Source: Bacteroidia bacterium (GTDB lineage: Bacteria > Bacteroidota > Bacteroidia > B-17B0 > Aurantibacillaceae). Taken from it: a stretch of DNA of 64,000 nucleotides. The notes beneath the pieces were generated by a model that was not told the origin of the DNA, did not search any database, and was given only the letters and a program-made list of their open reading frames with translations. The position numbers and the translations under genes were made by a program. Each line of letters starts with the position of its first letter. Position 1 is the first letter of the stretch. Shown in pieces: positions 35,546 through 44,592 of this stretch. The stretch spans positions 62,001-126,000 of the forward strand of contig JAOAIP010000041.1 of NCBI GenBank assembly GCA_026414605.1, written 5' to 3'.

Positions 35546-37360
35546 CTAACTTTCTTTTTTACTAAAATAATCCAGTATTGCTTGGGCTTTTGAACGACCA
35601 ATAATTTTAGCAATATCGTTTAAGGATTGTTTTTTAATTTGTTCTACTGAACCAAATTCTTGTAATAGTTTTATAGCCATCTTTTCACCTACGCCTTTGA
35701 TGTTTAAGAGTTCGCTTTGAAAAGCGGACTTTGTTCTTCTTTTTCTATGATGAGTAATGCCAAAGCGATGTACTTCGTCTCTTATGTGTTGTATGACTTT
35801 TAATGTAGGGCTTCTTTTGTCTAAATATAATGGCAGAGGATCATTAGGGAAGAATATCTCTTCTAATCTTTTGGCAATAGAAATAACGTGCACCTTATCT
35901 TTTAATCCTAATTCTGTCAATGCTTCTAAGGCGGCATTTAATTGTCCTTTTCCACCGTCAATCACTATTAAATCGGCTAATGGCAAGTTTTCTTCTAATA
36001 CTCTTTTGTATCTACGATAAATGACTTCTTTCATTGTTGCAAAATCGTCGGGCTTTCCTTCTTCAACGGTTTTGACATTAAAGTGTCTGTATTCTTTTTT
36101 GGCGGGCTTTCCATCAATAAATACAGCCATTGCACTTACAGCGTTTGTCCCTTGGATGTTGGAATTATCAAATGCTTCTATTCGTCTTGGTTCCTTGGAC
36201 ATTCTGAGGTCTTTCATCATTTGTTGCATCAATTGAGTAGTATAGGTTTCAGGGTCTTTGATGGCTAATTGTTTTTCTTTTTCATTTGCGTATTGTTCAA
36301 GGTTCGTTTGTAACAAATCTAATAATTTTTTCTTATCGCCGATTTTTGGAACGGTATATTTTACATTTGGTATTTGATAAGAAACTTCTAATGGTACAAT
36401 AATTTCATTGGCGTTGCTATTTAATTTATCTCTAAGTTGAGAAATCATTGTGCTCAATATTTCATCATCGTCTTCTTCTATGTAATAAGAAGTATCTGAA
36501 ATAAATGTTTGAATAATAAAACCATTCACTATTCTCAAAAATCCAACATATACTTTTTGATTGTATTTGTAGATATTGTAAACTTCTGCGTCTTTTACTT
36601 CTGCAGATACTACTTGTGATTTGGCTTGATATTTTTGAAGAATTTCAAGTTTGTTTTTAATGATGTGTGCTTTTTCAAATTCTAATTTATTTATGGCGTC
36701 TTGTTTTTGTTCTTCCAAAAATTCTTTAACTTCTTTGATTTGGCCTTTAATTATTTTTTTTATTTGTTGAATGTTTTTATTGTATTCTTCTTCGGTTTGC
36801 CAACCAACGCAAGGGGCTTTGCACTTTCCAATATGATAATCAAGACAAGGACGAAATTTATTTTTTTCAATGTTTTCTTGTGACAATTGATAATTACAAG
36901 TTCGTAAAGGAAAAATTTCTTTGATAGTTTCAAGTAATGTACGAACTGCCAATACCGATGGATAAGGACCATAATACTCAAACTCGGGGATGTTTTTCTT
37001 TCGGGTATAAAATACCTTTGGAAAACGTTCTTTTGTTATTACAATCCAAGGATAGGTCTTGTCATCACGCAATTGAATGTTGTACTTTGGTTGTAAACTT
37101 TTTATAAGTGTGTTTTCTAAAATGAGTGCATCATATTCAGTAGGTACATTGATTGTTTCAATATGATGAATCTTTTTGACTAATAGTTTTAATCTTAAAC
37201 TATCGTGTTCTTTTTGAAAATACGAACTTACACGTTTTTTTAAGTTTTTGGCTTTGCCAATATAGAGTAATTGATGATTGCTATCATAAAACTTATAAAC
37301 ACCTGGACTTTCGGGCAAGGTTTGCAGTTGTAATTGAATGTCTTGATTGTCTTGCATCAT
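35546..37360 (-). CDS. uvrC: Excinuclease ABC subunit C
   Basis: 604 aa, normal length. Makes both incisions in nucleotide excision repair with UvrB. Domains: GIY-YIG nuclease (about 12-95: PGVYKFYDSNHQLLYIGKAK), UVR motif (about 205-240), RNase-H-like C-terminal nuclease with EAFDNSNIQGTNAVSAMAVF and LIVIDGGKGQLNAALEAL, and tandem helix-hairpin-helix motifs at the end (LLNIKGVGEKMAIKLL). Start ATG 37360, with a second ATG one codon later. No uvrA or uvrB is in the window. Confidence 0.96.
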   Translation of the reverse strand: MMQDNQDIQLQLQTLPESPGVYKFYDSNHQLLYIGKAKNLKKRVSSYFQKEHDSLRLKLLVKKIHHIETINVPTEYDALILENTLIKSLQPKYNIQLRDDKTYPWIVITKERFPKVFYTRKKNIPEFEYYGPYPSVLAVRTLLETIKEIFPLRTCNYQLSQENIEKNKFRPCLDYHIGKCKAPCVGWQTEEEYNKNIQQIKKIIKGQIKEVKEFLEEQKQDAINKLEFEKAHIIKNKLEILQKYQAKSQVVSAEVKDAEVYNIYKYNQKVYVGFLRIVNGFIIQTFISDTSYYIEEDDDEILSTMISQLRDKLNSNANEIIVPLEVSYQIPNVKYTVPKIGDKKKLLDLLQTNLEQYANEKEKQLAIKDPETYTTQLMQQMMKDLRMSKEPRRIEAFDNSNIQGTNAVSAMAVFIDGKPAKKEYRHFNVKTVEEGKPDDFATMKEVIYRRYKRVLEENLPLADLIVIDGGKGQLNAALEALTELGLKDKVHVISIAKRLEEIFFPNDPLPLYLDKRSPTLKVIQHIRDEVHRFGITHHRKRRTKSAFQSELLNIKGVGEKMAIKLLQEFGSVEQIKKQSLNDIAKIIGRSKAQAILDYFSKKES

Positions 37361-37428
37361 TGTAAAATTTTTTCAACACAACATTTTCTACCTAATACTA
37401 TAATGTACCTATCTTAAATTACTTCTCT

Positions 37429-38136
37429 TCAATACAAATAGGGTTTGAGTTCAGGAATATACTGTGGTCTATTGGTTTTTTGATAAAACTTTAAAAAGTT
37501 TCTATTGAGTTTTGAAACATATTTTTCATACTTTAAGATATTTGTGCCGCTCACATAATAAGGAAAAGGTCTTTTGAGTTGATGTCCATATTTGTTTTTT
37601 ATCAAGATAGCGGCAGTTTTTATAGAACTTCCTGTTTCTGATACTTTGGGTGCAAGAGAATCGGGGACTATCGGTAAAGTAGATTCAATAATTGGTGATT
37701 GAATGTCTGCAAATAAATAATACTTTTGCTTTAAATAAATAGTAGAATCAATTTGTAAACTTTCATTTAAGAAAACATTTTTCACTTTGCCTTTTATTAT
37801 TTCTAATGATAAATAATCATAAGTAAAATAGACAGGTGAGAATTGATATTTAGTAAGAAATGCTTTGATGATAATGGCATTTTCATAATCTCGTTGTTTT
37901 TTAATCCATTCTACTTGTTGGTTTTGTTGATTGTTGGTAAGTATTTGAATAAGTTTTTGTTTTGACGGCAAGCGAACAATAATAGCACCACTATCGGCTA
38001 ATTGATGAATTTGCCATTCAGCAATATAGTTTCTTAATTTATTGTAACTAATTTTAAACTCATTTTTAAATTGAGCAAAACTCCAATAATTTAAGCAAAG
38101 ACAAAAGGCAACAAATATCAAAAAATGTTTATGCAT
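37429..38136 (-). CDS. Exported protein of unknown function
   Basis: 235 aa with a clear signal peptide (MHKHFLIFVAFCLCLNYW, cleavage near SFAQ). The mature part has a positively charged C-terminal region. KTAAILIKNKYGHQLKRPFP may be part of a conserved domain, but I recognise no family. There is no transmembrane segment after the signal. It begins 21 bp after the leuS stop on the same strand, so it probably shares the leuS transcript, and it precedes uvrC by 68 bp. Confidence 0.7.
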   Translation of the reverse strand: MHKHFLIFVAFCLCLNYWSFAQFKNEFKISYNKLRNYIAEWQIHQLADSGAIIVRLPSKQKLIQILTNNQQNQQVEWIKKQRDYENAIIIKAFLTKYQFSPVYFTYDYLSLEIIKGKVKNVFLNESLQIDSTIYLKQKYYLFADIQSPIIESTLPIVPDSLAPKVSETGSSIKTAAILIKNKYGHQLKRPFPYYVSGTNILKYEKYVSKLNRNFLKFYQKTNRPQYIPELKPYLY

Positions 38137-38157
38137 TCTCCTAAATATTCAAAATTA

Positions 38158-40977
38158 CTACATCACGATATTGACAATCTTTTTTTCTACAAAGATAAAT
38201 TTCTTGGGGGGATTGTTGTTTAAATATTTTTTAGTAAGTTCGTGATTGAGCACAATTTCTTCTACTTGTTCTTTGGGTATATTCAATGGAATTTCTAATG
38301 TAAATCTTGTTTTTCCATTAAAAGAAATAGGATAATGAAACACATCGTCAATCGTATATTCATCAATATATTCGGGATAAGGTGCTAATATCACAGATGA
38401 TGTATGTCCTGCTTTTGCCCACAAATACTCTGCTGTAAAGGGTGCAAATGGTGCTATTAAAACAATAAGCGGTTCTAAAATCTCTCTTTTGTTAGTTTTT
38501 AATTCTGTAAGTTTGTTTACTAATATCATTAAATTACTTACACAGGTATTAAATGAAAATTTTTCTATATCCTCACGTATCTTCTTAATGGATTTATGTA
38601 ATAATTTGTACTCTTCTTTAGTGGGCTTTTCATCAGATAAGTAAAATGTACCATATGATGTAAAGTATAAACGAAAGAGTTTTTTCAGAAAGTTGTAAGT
38701 ACCTGTAATTCCATTGGTAATAAAGGGTTTGTGTTGTTCAATAGGTCCTAAAAACATTTCGTACAAGCGAAAAGTATCTGCACCATATTTATCAATTAAA
38801 TCATCAGGATTTACTACATTCCATTTGGACTTTGACATTTTTTCAATTTCTCTTTCGCACAATATCTTGTTTTTATGGGATGTTATAAATTTTAAATTTT
38901 CACCATAAATCTGTGGCTTTGACAAAATACTTTGAATGGATATAAAATTATTTTCATCTACTTCATTGACATCTACATGAATTTTACTTATTGTTATTCC
39001 TTCTGTATTTATAGTAGATAAAGCATCTGCAGAAACATAGGTGTTTTGATTTATTCTGTAAATGTATGCACTGTTTCCTAATATCATTCCTTGATTGATA
39101 AGTTTTTGAAAGGGCTCATCAAAACTAATATAGCCCAAATCATACAAAAATTTTGTCCAAAAGCGAGCGTATAAAAGATGCCCTGTAGCGTGCTCTGATC
39201 CGCCCACATACACATCTACTGTATTCCAATAATCTGTTGCTGATCTATCTGCAAAAGTTTGGTCATTATGCGGATCCATATAACGCAAGAAATACCAACT
39301 ACTGCCTGCCCAACCTGGCATTGTAGTTTTTTCAAATTCGTATTTTTGTTTGTATTTCCAATTTTCTGCACGTGCCAGGGGCGGATCGCCTGTTTCTGTA
39401 GGAAGATATTTATCAATGTTCGGCAATTCTATGGGCAAATCTTTTTCATCTACCGTTTGTGGAATACCATTTTCATCGTAATAAATGGGTATAGGTTCTC
39501 CCCAATATCTTTGTCTTCCAAATATAGCATCACGTAATTTGTAATTGACGACTCTCTTACCAATGCCTCTTTTTTCAACTTCTTCAATGCATCTTTGAAT
39601 AGCATCTTTTACTTCTAATCCATTAAGAAAATCAGAATTGATGCACTTTCCTTTTTTCTCATCATACGATTGTTGATTTAAGTCCCAATTTTCGGGCACT
39701 TCAATGACTTGTTTGATAGGCAAGTGAAAATGTTTAGCAAAGTTAAAATCTCGGGAATCGTGGGCAGGAACGGCCATTACAGCACCTGTACCATAATGAT
39801 ATAAAACATAATCGGCTGTCCATACAGGAATTTCTTCGCCAGTAAATGGATGCACAACATACGATCCTGTAAATGATCCTGTTACTTTATTGACATCGGC
39901 TTGTCTTTCGCGATCACTGCGATTTTTGGCGTATTGAACGTATTTTTCAACAGTTGCCCATTGTTCGGGTGTTGTGATTTTTTCTATTAATGGATGCTCG
40001 GGTGCAAGGACAATATAAGTAACACCGAAAATAGTATCGGGGCGAGTAGTAAATATCTTAATTGTCAATGGTTCTATTTGCTTTGTTTGAATACTTTTAG
40101 GACTTAAAGAAAAATGTATTTCTGCCCCTTCGCTTTTTCCAATCCAGTTTCTTTGGGCTTCTTTAATGCTTTCACTCCAATCAATGTGATTAAGTCCTTC
40201 TAATAATCTATCGGCATAAGCCGTAATTCTCAAACTCCATTGTGGCATCAATTTCTTTTCAACAGGATATCCTCCTCTTTCTGAAACTCCATCTTTGACT
40301 TCATCATTGGCCAAAACAGTGCCCAAAGCCGGACACCAATTTACGTATGCTTCAGAGTGGTATGCCAAACGATAATTCATCAGTATTTCTGATTTCTTTT
40401 TTTCTGAAAATGACTTCCATTCTTCTGCGGTGAATTTTTCAACCTCATCGCTTGCCGCATTGACAAATTGATTTCCGTTTTTTTCAAACTCTTCTATCAA
40501 TAATTGAATGGGCTTGGCTTTTTCTTCGTTTTTGTTATACCAAGAATTGAATAGTTGAATAAAAATCCACTGTGTCCATTTGTAATACCGTGGATCGGAT
40601 GTAACTACTTCTCTGTCCCAATCGTAAGAAAGACCTATTTTATTTAATTGTTCTTTATATCTCTTAATGTTTTGTTGAGTAGTAATTGCGGGGTGTTGCC
40701 CTGTTTGGATAGCGTATTGTTCAGCGGGCAACCCAAAAGCATCAAAACCCATAGGATGCAAAACATTGTATCCACAATGTCTTTTGTATCTTGCATAAAT
40801 ATCAGAAGCAATATAACCCAATGGATGACCCACATGCAAGCCCGATCCCGAAGGATAGGGGAACATATCTAAAACATAAAACTTCTTTTTACTAAAATCA
40901 TTGTATACTTTGTAAACATTTTGATTTTGCCACTTTTCACGAGCAATTTGTTCACATTCTTTAAAGTTATATTCCAT
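38158..40977 (-). CDS. leuS: Leucyl-tRNA synthetase
   Basis: 939 aa class I synthetase. HIGH-type motif in SGSGLHVGHPLGY near residue 45, the CP1 editing domain with TTRPDTIFGVTYIVLAPEHP, the GSSWYFLRYMDP segment before the catalytic core ends, and KMSKSKWNVVNPDDLIDKYG near residue 715. The anticodon-binding and C-terminal domains complete it. ATG 40977 lies 13 bp after a -7 element. The signal-peptide protein downstream is likely co-transcribed. Confidence 0.96.
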   Translation of the reverse strand: MEYNFKECEQIAREKWQNQNVYKVYNDFSKKKFYVLDMFPYPSGSGLHVGHPLGYIASDIYARYKRHCGYNVLHPMGFDAFGLPAEQYAIQTGQHPAITTQQNIKRYKEQLNKIGLSYDWDREVVTSDPRYYKWTQWIFIQLFNSWYNKNEEKAKPIQLLIEEFEKNGNQFVNAASDEVEKFTAEEWKSFSEKKKSEILMNYRLAYHSEAYVNWCPALGTVLANDEVKDGVSERGGYPVEKKLMPQWSLRITAYADRLLEGLNHIDWSESIKEAQRNWIGKSEGAEIHFSLSPKSIQTKQIEPLTIKIFTTRPDTIFGVTYIVLAPEHPLIEKITTPEQWATVEKYVQYAKNRSDRERQADVNKVTGSFTGSYVVHPFTGEEIPVWTADYVLYHYGTGAVMAVPAHDSRDFNFAKHFHLPIKQVIEVPENWDLNQQSYDEKKGKCINSDFLNGLEVKDAIQRCIEEVEKRGIGKRVVNYKLRDAIFGRQRYWGEPIPIYYDENGIPQTVDEKDLPIELPNIDKYLPTETGDPPLARAENWKYKQKYEFEKTTMPGWAGSSWYFLRYMDPHNDQTFADRSATDYWNTVDVYVGGSEHATGHLLYARFWTKFLYDLGYISFDEPFQKLINQGMILGNSAYIYRINQNTYVSADALSTINTEGITISKIHVDVNEVDENNFISIQSILSKPQIYGENLKFITSHKNKILCEREIEKMSKSKWNVVNPDDLIDKYGADTFRLYEMFLGPIEQHKPFITNGITGTYNFLKKLFRLYFTSYGTFYLSDEKPTKEEYKLLHKSIKKIREDIEKFSFNTCVSNLMILVNKLTELKTNKREILEPLIVLIAPFAPFTAEYLWAKAGHTSSVILAPYPEYIDEYTIDDVFHYPISFNGKTRFTLEIPLNIPKEQVEEIVLNHELTKKYLNNNPPKKFIFVEKKIVNIVM

Positions 40978-40990
40978 CTTTTTTTGTTGG

Positions 40991-40998
40991 CAAATATA
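40991..40998 (-). promoter_or_regulatory. -7 promoter element (TATATTTG) of leuS
   Basis: Exact TAnnTTTG match on the minus strand, 13 bp before ATG 40977. Confidence 0.55.
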
Positions 40999-41060
40999 AT
41001 GGTTTGTTTGATATTTTAATTTAAGAAGGGATTGTTTTAAAAAGGTTCTACGTTAATCTA

Positions 41061-41101
41061 TGGTTGTATTTACCACAAGGAACGCATTAGTAAAAAGTGT
41101 A
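41061..41101 (+). repeat. Interspersed TAAAAAGT repeat, left part (copy 4)
   Basis: TGGTTGTATTTACCACAAGG and CATTAGTAAAAAGTG correspond to the left end of the repeat family seen at 33069. The right part is missing. Confidence 0.4.
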
Positions 41102-41191
41102 ACATGTGATGTGTCCCGTAAAAACTGAATATTGGTAGCACAAATAATAGTAAAAACTATATTATCCCTACAGTACAAAATATAATTATCA

Positions 41192-41240
41192 AAGATACTT
41201 TGTGAACTTTGTGCAAATCTTTGTGTTCTTTATGGTGTAG
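41192..41240 (+). repeat. Interspersed CTTTGTGAACTTTGTG repeat, copy 2
   Basis: CTTTGTGAACTTTGTGCAAA followed by TCTTTGTGTTCTTTATGGTG is a short-period repeat of a kind widespread in Bacteroidota intergenic regions. It matches 11234-11290 on the opposite strand. Confidence 0.55.
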
Positions 41241-41349
41241 AATACAACCTAAGTCGTTGTGCAATTTCTTTTTGTGTTTTATTGCAAGATAATAGAATGT
41301 GAATTTTAATTCCGTCATCTTTGCTTAATTGCTTATAATTGCGTGCCAT
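41230..41349 (-). pseudogene. Remnant of an IS30-type transposase N-terminus
   Basis: A 39-codon frame starting MARNYKQLSKDDGIKIHILL and continuing with KTQKEIAQRL matches the helix-turn-helix N-terminus of IS30 family transposases (pattern YKQLT-x-E-x-R-x-x-I-x-x-L-L then S-Q-K-E-I-A-x-x-L). It stops early and no DDE domain follows. The bases 41489-41554 on the plus strand encode LTKEQRQKIESVIKQKD, which may be another such fragment. The region is therefore a decayed insertion site. Confidence 0.5.
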
Positions 41350-41555
41350 AGGATAATAATTTACAAGACCCAACAGATGAGCACATTGAGAAAGGTTTTT
41401 CTTTCCTGATTCCTTTGTTTGAAATATGAAAGTTTGTTTTTATTAAAAAATTGCACTTAGTTGAAAGTTCAAGGTTAAAACTAATTAAGATCTTGTGGGT
41501 TTAACCAAAGAACAAAGACAAAAAATTGAAAGTGTGATTAAACAAAAAGATTAAT

Positions 41556-42095
41556 ATGAAAAGCATGATGGTAAAAAATAAGTTTTTAAATTTAGGATTA
41601 CTATTAATTTTCGTTCATAATTTTATTTATATCTCAATTTATGGTCAAACAATAAAAACAATATCTAAGAATAAATATGGAATTATTAAAGGGAAAGTAT
41701 TTAATATAATAGAATCTTGTAACGGAGAAGAAGAGTCACGTAAAGTGAATGTTAAAGTATGTGCAATAGATGCAAGGGATACAAGCATTCGGTATTGTGT
41801 AATGAGCAAAGGATCAAAATATTCAATCAAAGTACCTGTTGGTATGTACTATGTATACGCAAAAGCAATTTCGGATTGGGGGGATGCATATTATACTGAC
41901 AACGTTATATGTAATCATAATTATGAATATTTCTTACCATATAGTTGTGAAGATATTAATGGTGGTAGAAGTATCTTGTTATTAGTTAGAGTTGATGCAA
42001 ATAAAATTACAAATAATATTAATCCATTAGATGTTTTTTGGAGAGAGTTATTAATGATTAGAAATGATACTATAATAGTTTTTAGAAGAAAATAA
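41556..42095 (+). CDS. Exported protein with carboxypeptidase-regulatory-like fold, unknown function
   Basis: 179 aa. A basic start and hydrophobic stretch (FLNLGLLLIFVHNFIYISIYG) form a signal peptide. The mature part (GIIKGKVFNIIE, YSIKVPVGMYYVYAKA) has the look of a single beta-sandwich of the carboxypeptidase-regulatory-like type, with four cysteines that could form disulfides. It is the only plus-strand protein gene within the minus-strand block and sits between repeats and a transposase remnant, so it is probably accessory. Homology is not certain. Confidence 0.6.
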   Translation: MKSMMVKNKFLNLGLLLIFVHNFIYISIYGQTIKTISKNKYGIIKGKVFNIIESCNGEEESRKVNVKVCAIDARDTSIRYCVMSKGSKYSIKVPVGMYYVYAKAISDWGDAYYTDNVICNHNYEYFLPYSCEDINGGRSILLLVRVDANKITNNINPLDVFWRELLMIRNDTIIVFRRK

Positions 42096-42101
42096 ACCCC
42101 T

Positions 42102-42240
42102 ATTGCCCAAAATGTTTTTTGAAATTATATGAAATCAATAGCAACAATGAAAAGCGGAGGTGAAAAAAAGAGGGGGAGTAGTTTTTCAAAACTATAAAAT
42201 TTGATTATCAATTTTTTTATTAACAGTTATTTTGGACAAT
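42102..42240. repeat. Possible small element with 12-bp terminal inverted repeats
   Basis: ATTGCCCAAAAT (42102-42113) and ATTTTGGACAAT (42229-42240) are inverted with 11 of 12 bases complementary, enclosing 115 bp without a gene. No target-site duplication is evident. It could be a MITE or chance. Confidence 0.3.
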
Positions 42241-42330
42241 GGTGATTCAAAACAACAAAAAAATTATTGTAACTTAATCCCTATCTATTTTTCACCAATC
42301 CCTAATTACCCTTTAAGCATCTCAGATAAA

Positions 42331-44103
42331 TCACATTCTATCAGGTACATCAATACCTAACTTTTGTAGCATTTCTTTAATCATTTGTGCTGTTGTGTAA
42401 GAAAGATGTAATCTAAACAAACGATGTTGTTCATTTGTTTCTTTAAGAATAGGATGATCTTGATAAAATCGATTAAATTTTTTTGCTAACTCATACACAT
42501 CATTAGCAATAACGGCAGGATTGTATTGTTGTGCGGCTTCTTTGTATACATCAGGGATATTTAATAAATGTTTAATGAGTTCTCTTTCTGCTATATTCAG
42601 AGTTTCTACATTACCAAATTGGGTAACTTGATATTCTGCTTTTCTTAGTAATGATTGTATTCTTGCATAAACATATTGTATAAAAGGTCCTGTGTGTCCT
42701 TCAAAATCAATGCTTTCTTGGGGATTAAATAGAATTTTCTTTTTAGGATCAATTTTCAAAATAAAGTATTTTAATGCCCCCATTCCTATGATTTCATACA
42801 AACGTTTTTTTTCTTCTTCAGGAAGTTCGTGTACTTTGCCTAATTCTTCTGTAATTTGCTTAGCCGTTTGATACATTTCATCCATCAAATTATCTGCATC
42901 TACGACTGTACCTTCACGGCTTTTCATTTTTCCTGTAGGAAGTTCTACCATTCCATACGATAAATGATAGCATTCTTTGGCTTGAGGATAACCTAATTTT
43001 TCAAGTATCTTAAACAGCACTTTGAAGTGATAATCTTGTTCGCTCCCCACAACATAGATAAGTTGAGATAAATTTGGATATTCACTAAATCTCTGTACTG
43101 CCGTTCCAATATCTTGTGTAATATAAACAGAGGTGCCATCTGAACGCAGCAATACTTTCTCATCCAACCCTTCGTTTGATAAATCAATGCGTATACTTCC
43201 GTCGTTGGCTTTGTAAAACACGCCTTTTTCTAATCCTTCTAATACGATGTTTTTTCCGAGTAAATAAGTTTGACTTTCATAATAAATCTTATCAAAATCC
43301 ACACCCATTCTTTTGTAAGTGGCTTCAAATCCTTGATATACCCAACTATTCATCATTTTCCATAATTCTATTACTTCGGGCTTCCCTGCTTCCCAATCTC
43401 TTAATAATTGTTGTGCTTCTTGTAAAATAGGTGCTTGCTTTTCTGCTTCCTCTTTGCTTAACCCTTGTTGAATCAATGCTTCTACTTCTTGTTTAAAATG
43501 TTTATCAAATAACACATAATACTTTCCTACTAAATGATCGCCTTTTATACCTGTGTTTTCAGGTGTTTCGCCATTTCCCCATTTCTTCCACGCAAGCATA
43601 CTTTTACATATATGAATACCTCTATCATTAATAAGATTGGCTTTGATAACTTTATGACCTTGCGTTTTGAGAATTTCTGCCATTGACCATCCGAGCAAAT
43701 TATTTCTGATATGTCCAAGATGCAATGGTTTATTGGTGTTTGGCGATGAGTATTCAATTAGAATTTCCTTGCCCGATGGATGATTAACAATTCCCCATTG
43801 ACTTTGAACCGCTTGATATTTTGACAAAAGATATTGGTCTGTAACAGATAGGTTCAAAAATCCCTTCACTACTTCATAAGAAGAAAAGATATGTGGATAT
43901 TTTTCAACAACATATTGACCTAACTTTTTACCAATTTCATCGGGCTTTTGTCCTATGTTTTTACTAAACTGAAAAAGCGTGATTGTGTAGTCCCCATTAA
44001 ATTCTTTTTTAGTAAAACTAATAGGAATGTTTTCAGGAATAAACTGAAACAAATCATTAAATGCTTTTGAAACACTTTCTAATAAAGAACTATGTGCTAT
44101 CAT
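42331..44103 (-). CDS. argS: Arginyl-tRNA synthetase
   Basis: 590 aa from ATG 44103, class I synthetase. N-terminal Add-1 domain, then SSPNTNKPLHLGHIRNNLLG with the HIGH-type HLGH motif, VGSEQDYHFKVLFKILEKLG, GMVELPTGKMKSREGTVV in place of KMSKS, and a DALR-type anticodon-binding C-terminal domain ending with KLGIDVPDRM. The frame is open to 44115 but that ATG would overlap the -7 element at 44113-44120. Divergent from comM across a hairpin array. Confidence 0.96.
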   Translation of the reverse strand: MIAHSSLLESVSKAFNDLFQFIPENIPISFTKKEFNGDYTITLFQFSKNIGQKPDEIGKKLGQYVVEKYPHIFSSYEVVKGFLNLSVTDQYLLSKYQAVQSQWGIVNHPSGKEILIEYSSPNTNKPLHLGHIRNNLLGWSMAEILKTQGHKVIKANLINDRGIHICKSMLAWKKWGNGETPENTGIKGDHLVGKYYVLFDKHFKQEVEALIQQGLSKEEAEKQAPILQEAQQLLRDWEAGKPEVIELWKMMNSWVYQGFEATYKRMGVDFDKIYYESQTYLLGKNIVLEGLEKGVFYKANDGSIRIDLSNEGLDEKVLLRSDGTSVYITQDIGTAVQRFSEYPNLSQLIYVVGSEQDYHFKVLFKILEKLGYPQAKECYHLSYGMVELPTGKMKSREGTVVDADNLMDEMYQTAKQITEELGKVHELPEEEKKRLYEIIGMGALKYFILKIDPKKKILFNPQESIDFEGHTGPFIQYVYARIQSLLRKAEYQVTQFGNVETLNIAERELIKHLLNIPDVYKEAAQQYNPAVIANDVYELAKKFNRFYQDHPILKETNEQHRLFRLHLSYTTAQMIKEMLQKLGIDVPDRM

Positions 44104-44112
44104 TTTTTTGTG

Positions 44113-44120
44113 CAAATGTA
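44113..44120 (-). promoter_or_regulatory. -7 promoter element (TACATTTG) of argS
   Basis: Exact TAnnTTTG match on the minus strand, 9 bp before ATG 44103. Confidence 0.55.
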
Positions 44121-44238
44121 AGTATAAGGATAGAATTTAGGGTGATGAAAATTGATTGAATATAAATTTTGTGTGTGTTTGAAAATCAAATTAGCAATGT
44201 TTTTTATTTACAAAAAAACTAATTGGATAGCATTTTCA

Positions 44239-44574
44239 TTTATTTCATTTGTAAAACTTTTTTCATATTTGTTCGCCATCTGTCTTTTTTATCAAGGTGC
44301 TCACGAATACGAAAAAAGTTTTACTTAAACAGAGGAATTTATGTTTATTTCATTTGTAAAACTTTTTTCATATTTGTTCGCCTCTCTTTTTATTAAACTA
44401 ATGTGCTCACGAATGTGCTTAAATAACGAATGAATTTTTTTATTTTTTATATTTTAAGCACATTTGTTCGCTTGTATTTTTGTTTTTTTAAGGTGCTCAC
44501 GAATACGAAAAAAGTTTTACTTAAAACAGAGGAATTTATGTTTATTTCATTTGTAAAACTTTTTTCATATTTGT
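44239..44574. repeat. Nested hairpin array between argS and comM
   Basis: Left units containing GTAAAACTTTTTTCATATTTG start at 44239, 44344 and 44541; right units containing CGAATACGAAAAAAGTTTTAC start at 44296 and 44492. Left and right units are inverted repeats of about 20 bp. An inner pair, GTGCTCACGAATGTGCTTAA (44403) and TTTTAAGCACATTTGTTCGC (44452), nests inside the second unit. Full left units are followed by TTCGC, right units are preceded by GTGCTCA, and outer right units are followed by CAGAGGAATTTATG. No similar sequence is seen elsewhere in the window. The rest of 44104-44592 has no gene. Confidence 0.75.
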
Positions 44575-44592
44575 CTCAAAAAATAAAGAGAA

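Noticed and set aside
35324-35593. 89-codon frame upstream of uvrC
   Set aside because: Begins in the second hairpin repeat and overlaps the uvrC end; no family features.
44239-44574. CRISPR array or integron attC sites
   Set aside because: Spacing is irregular, the units are inverted rather than direct with unique spacers, and no cas or integrase gene or attC R-box pattern is present.
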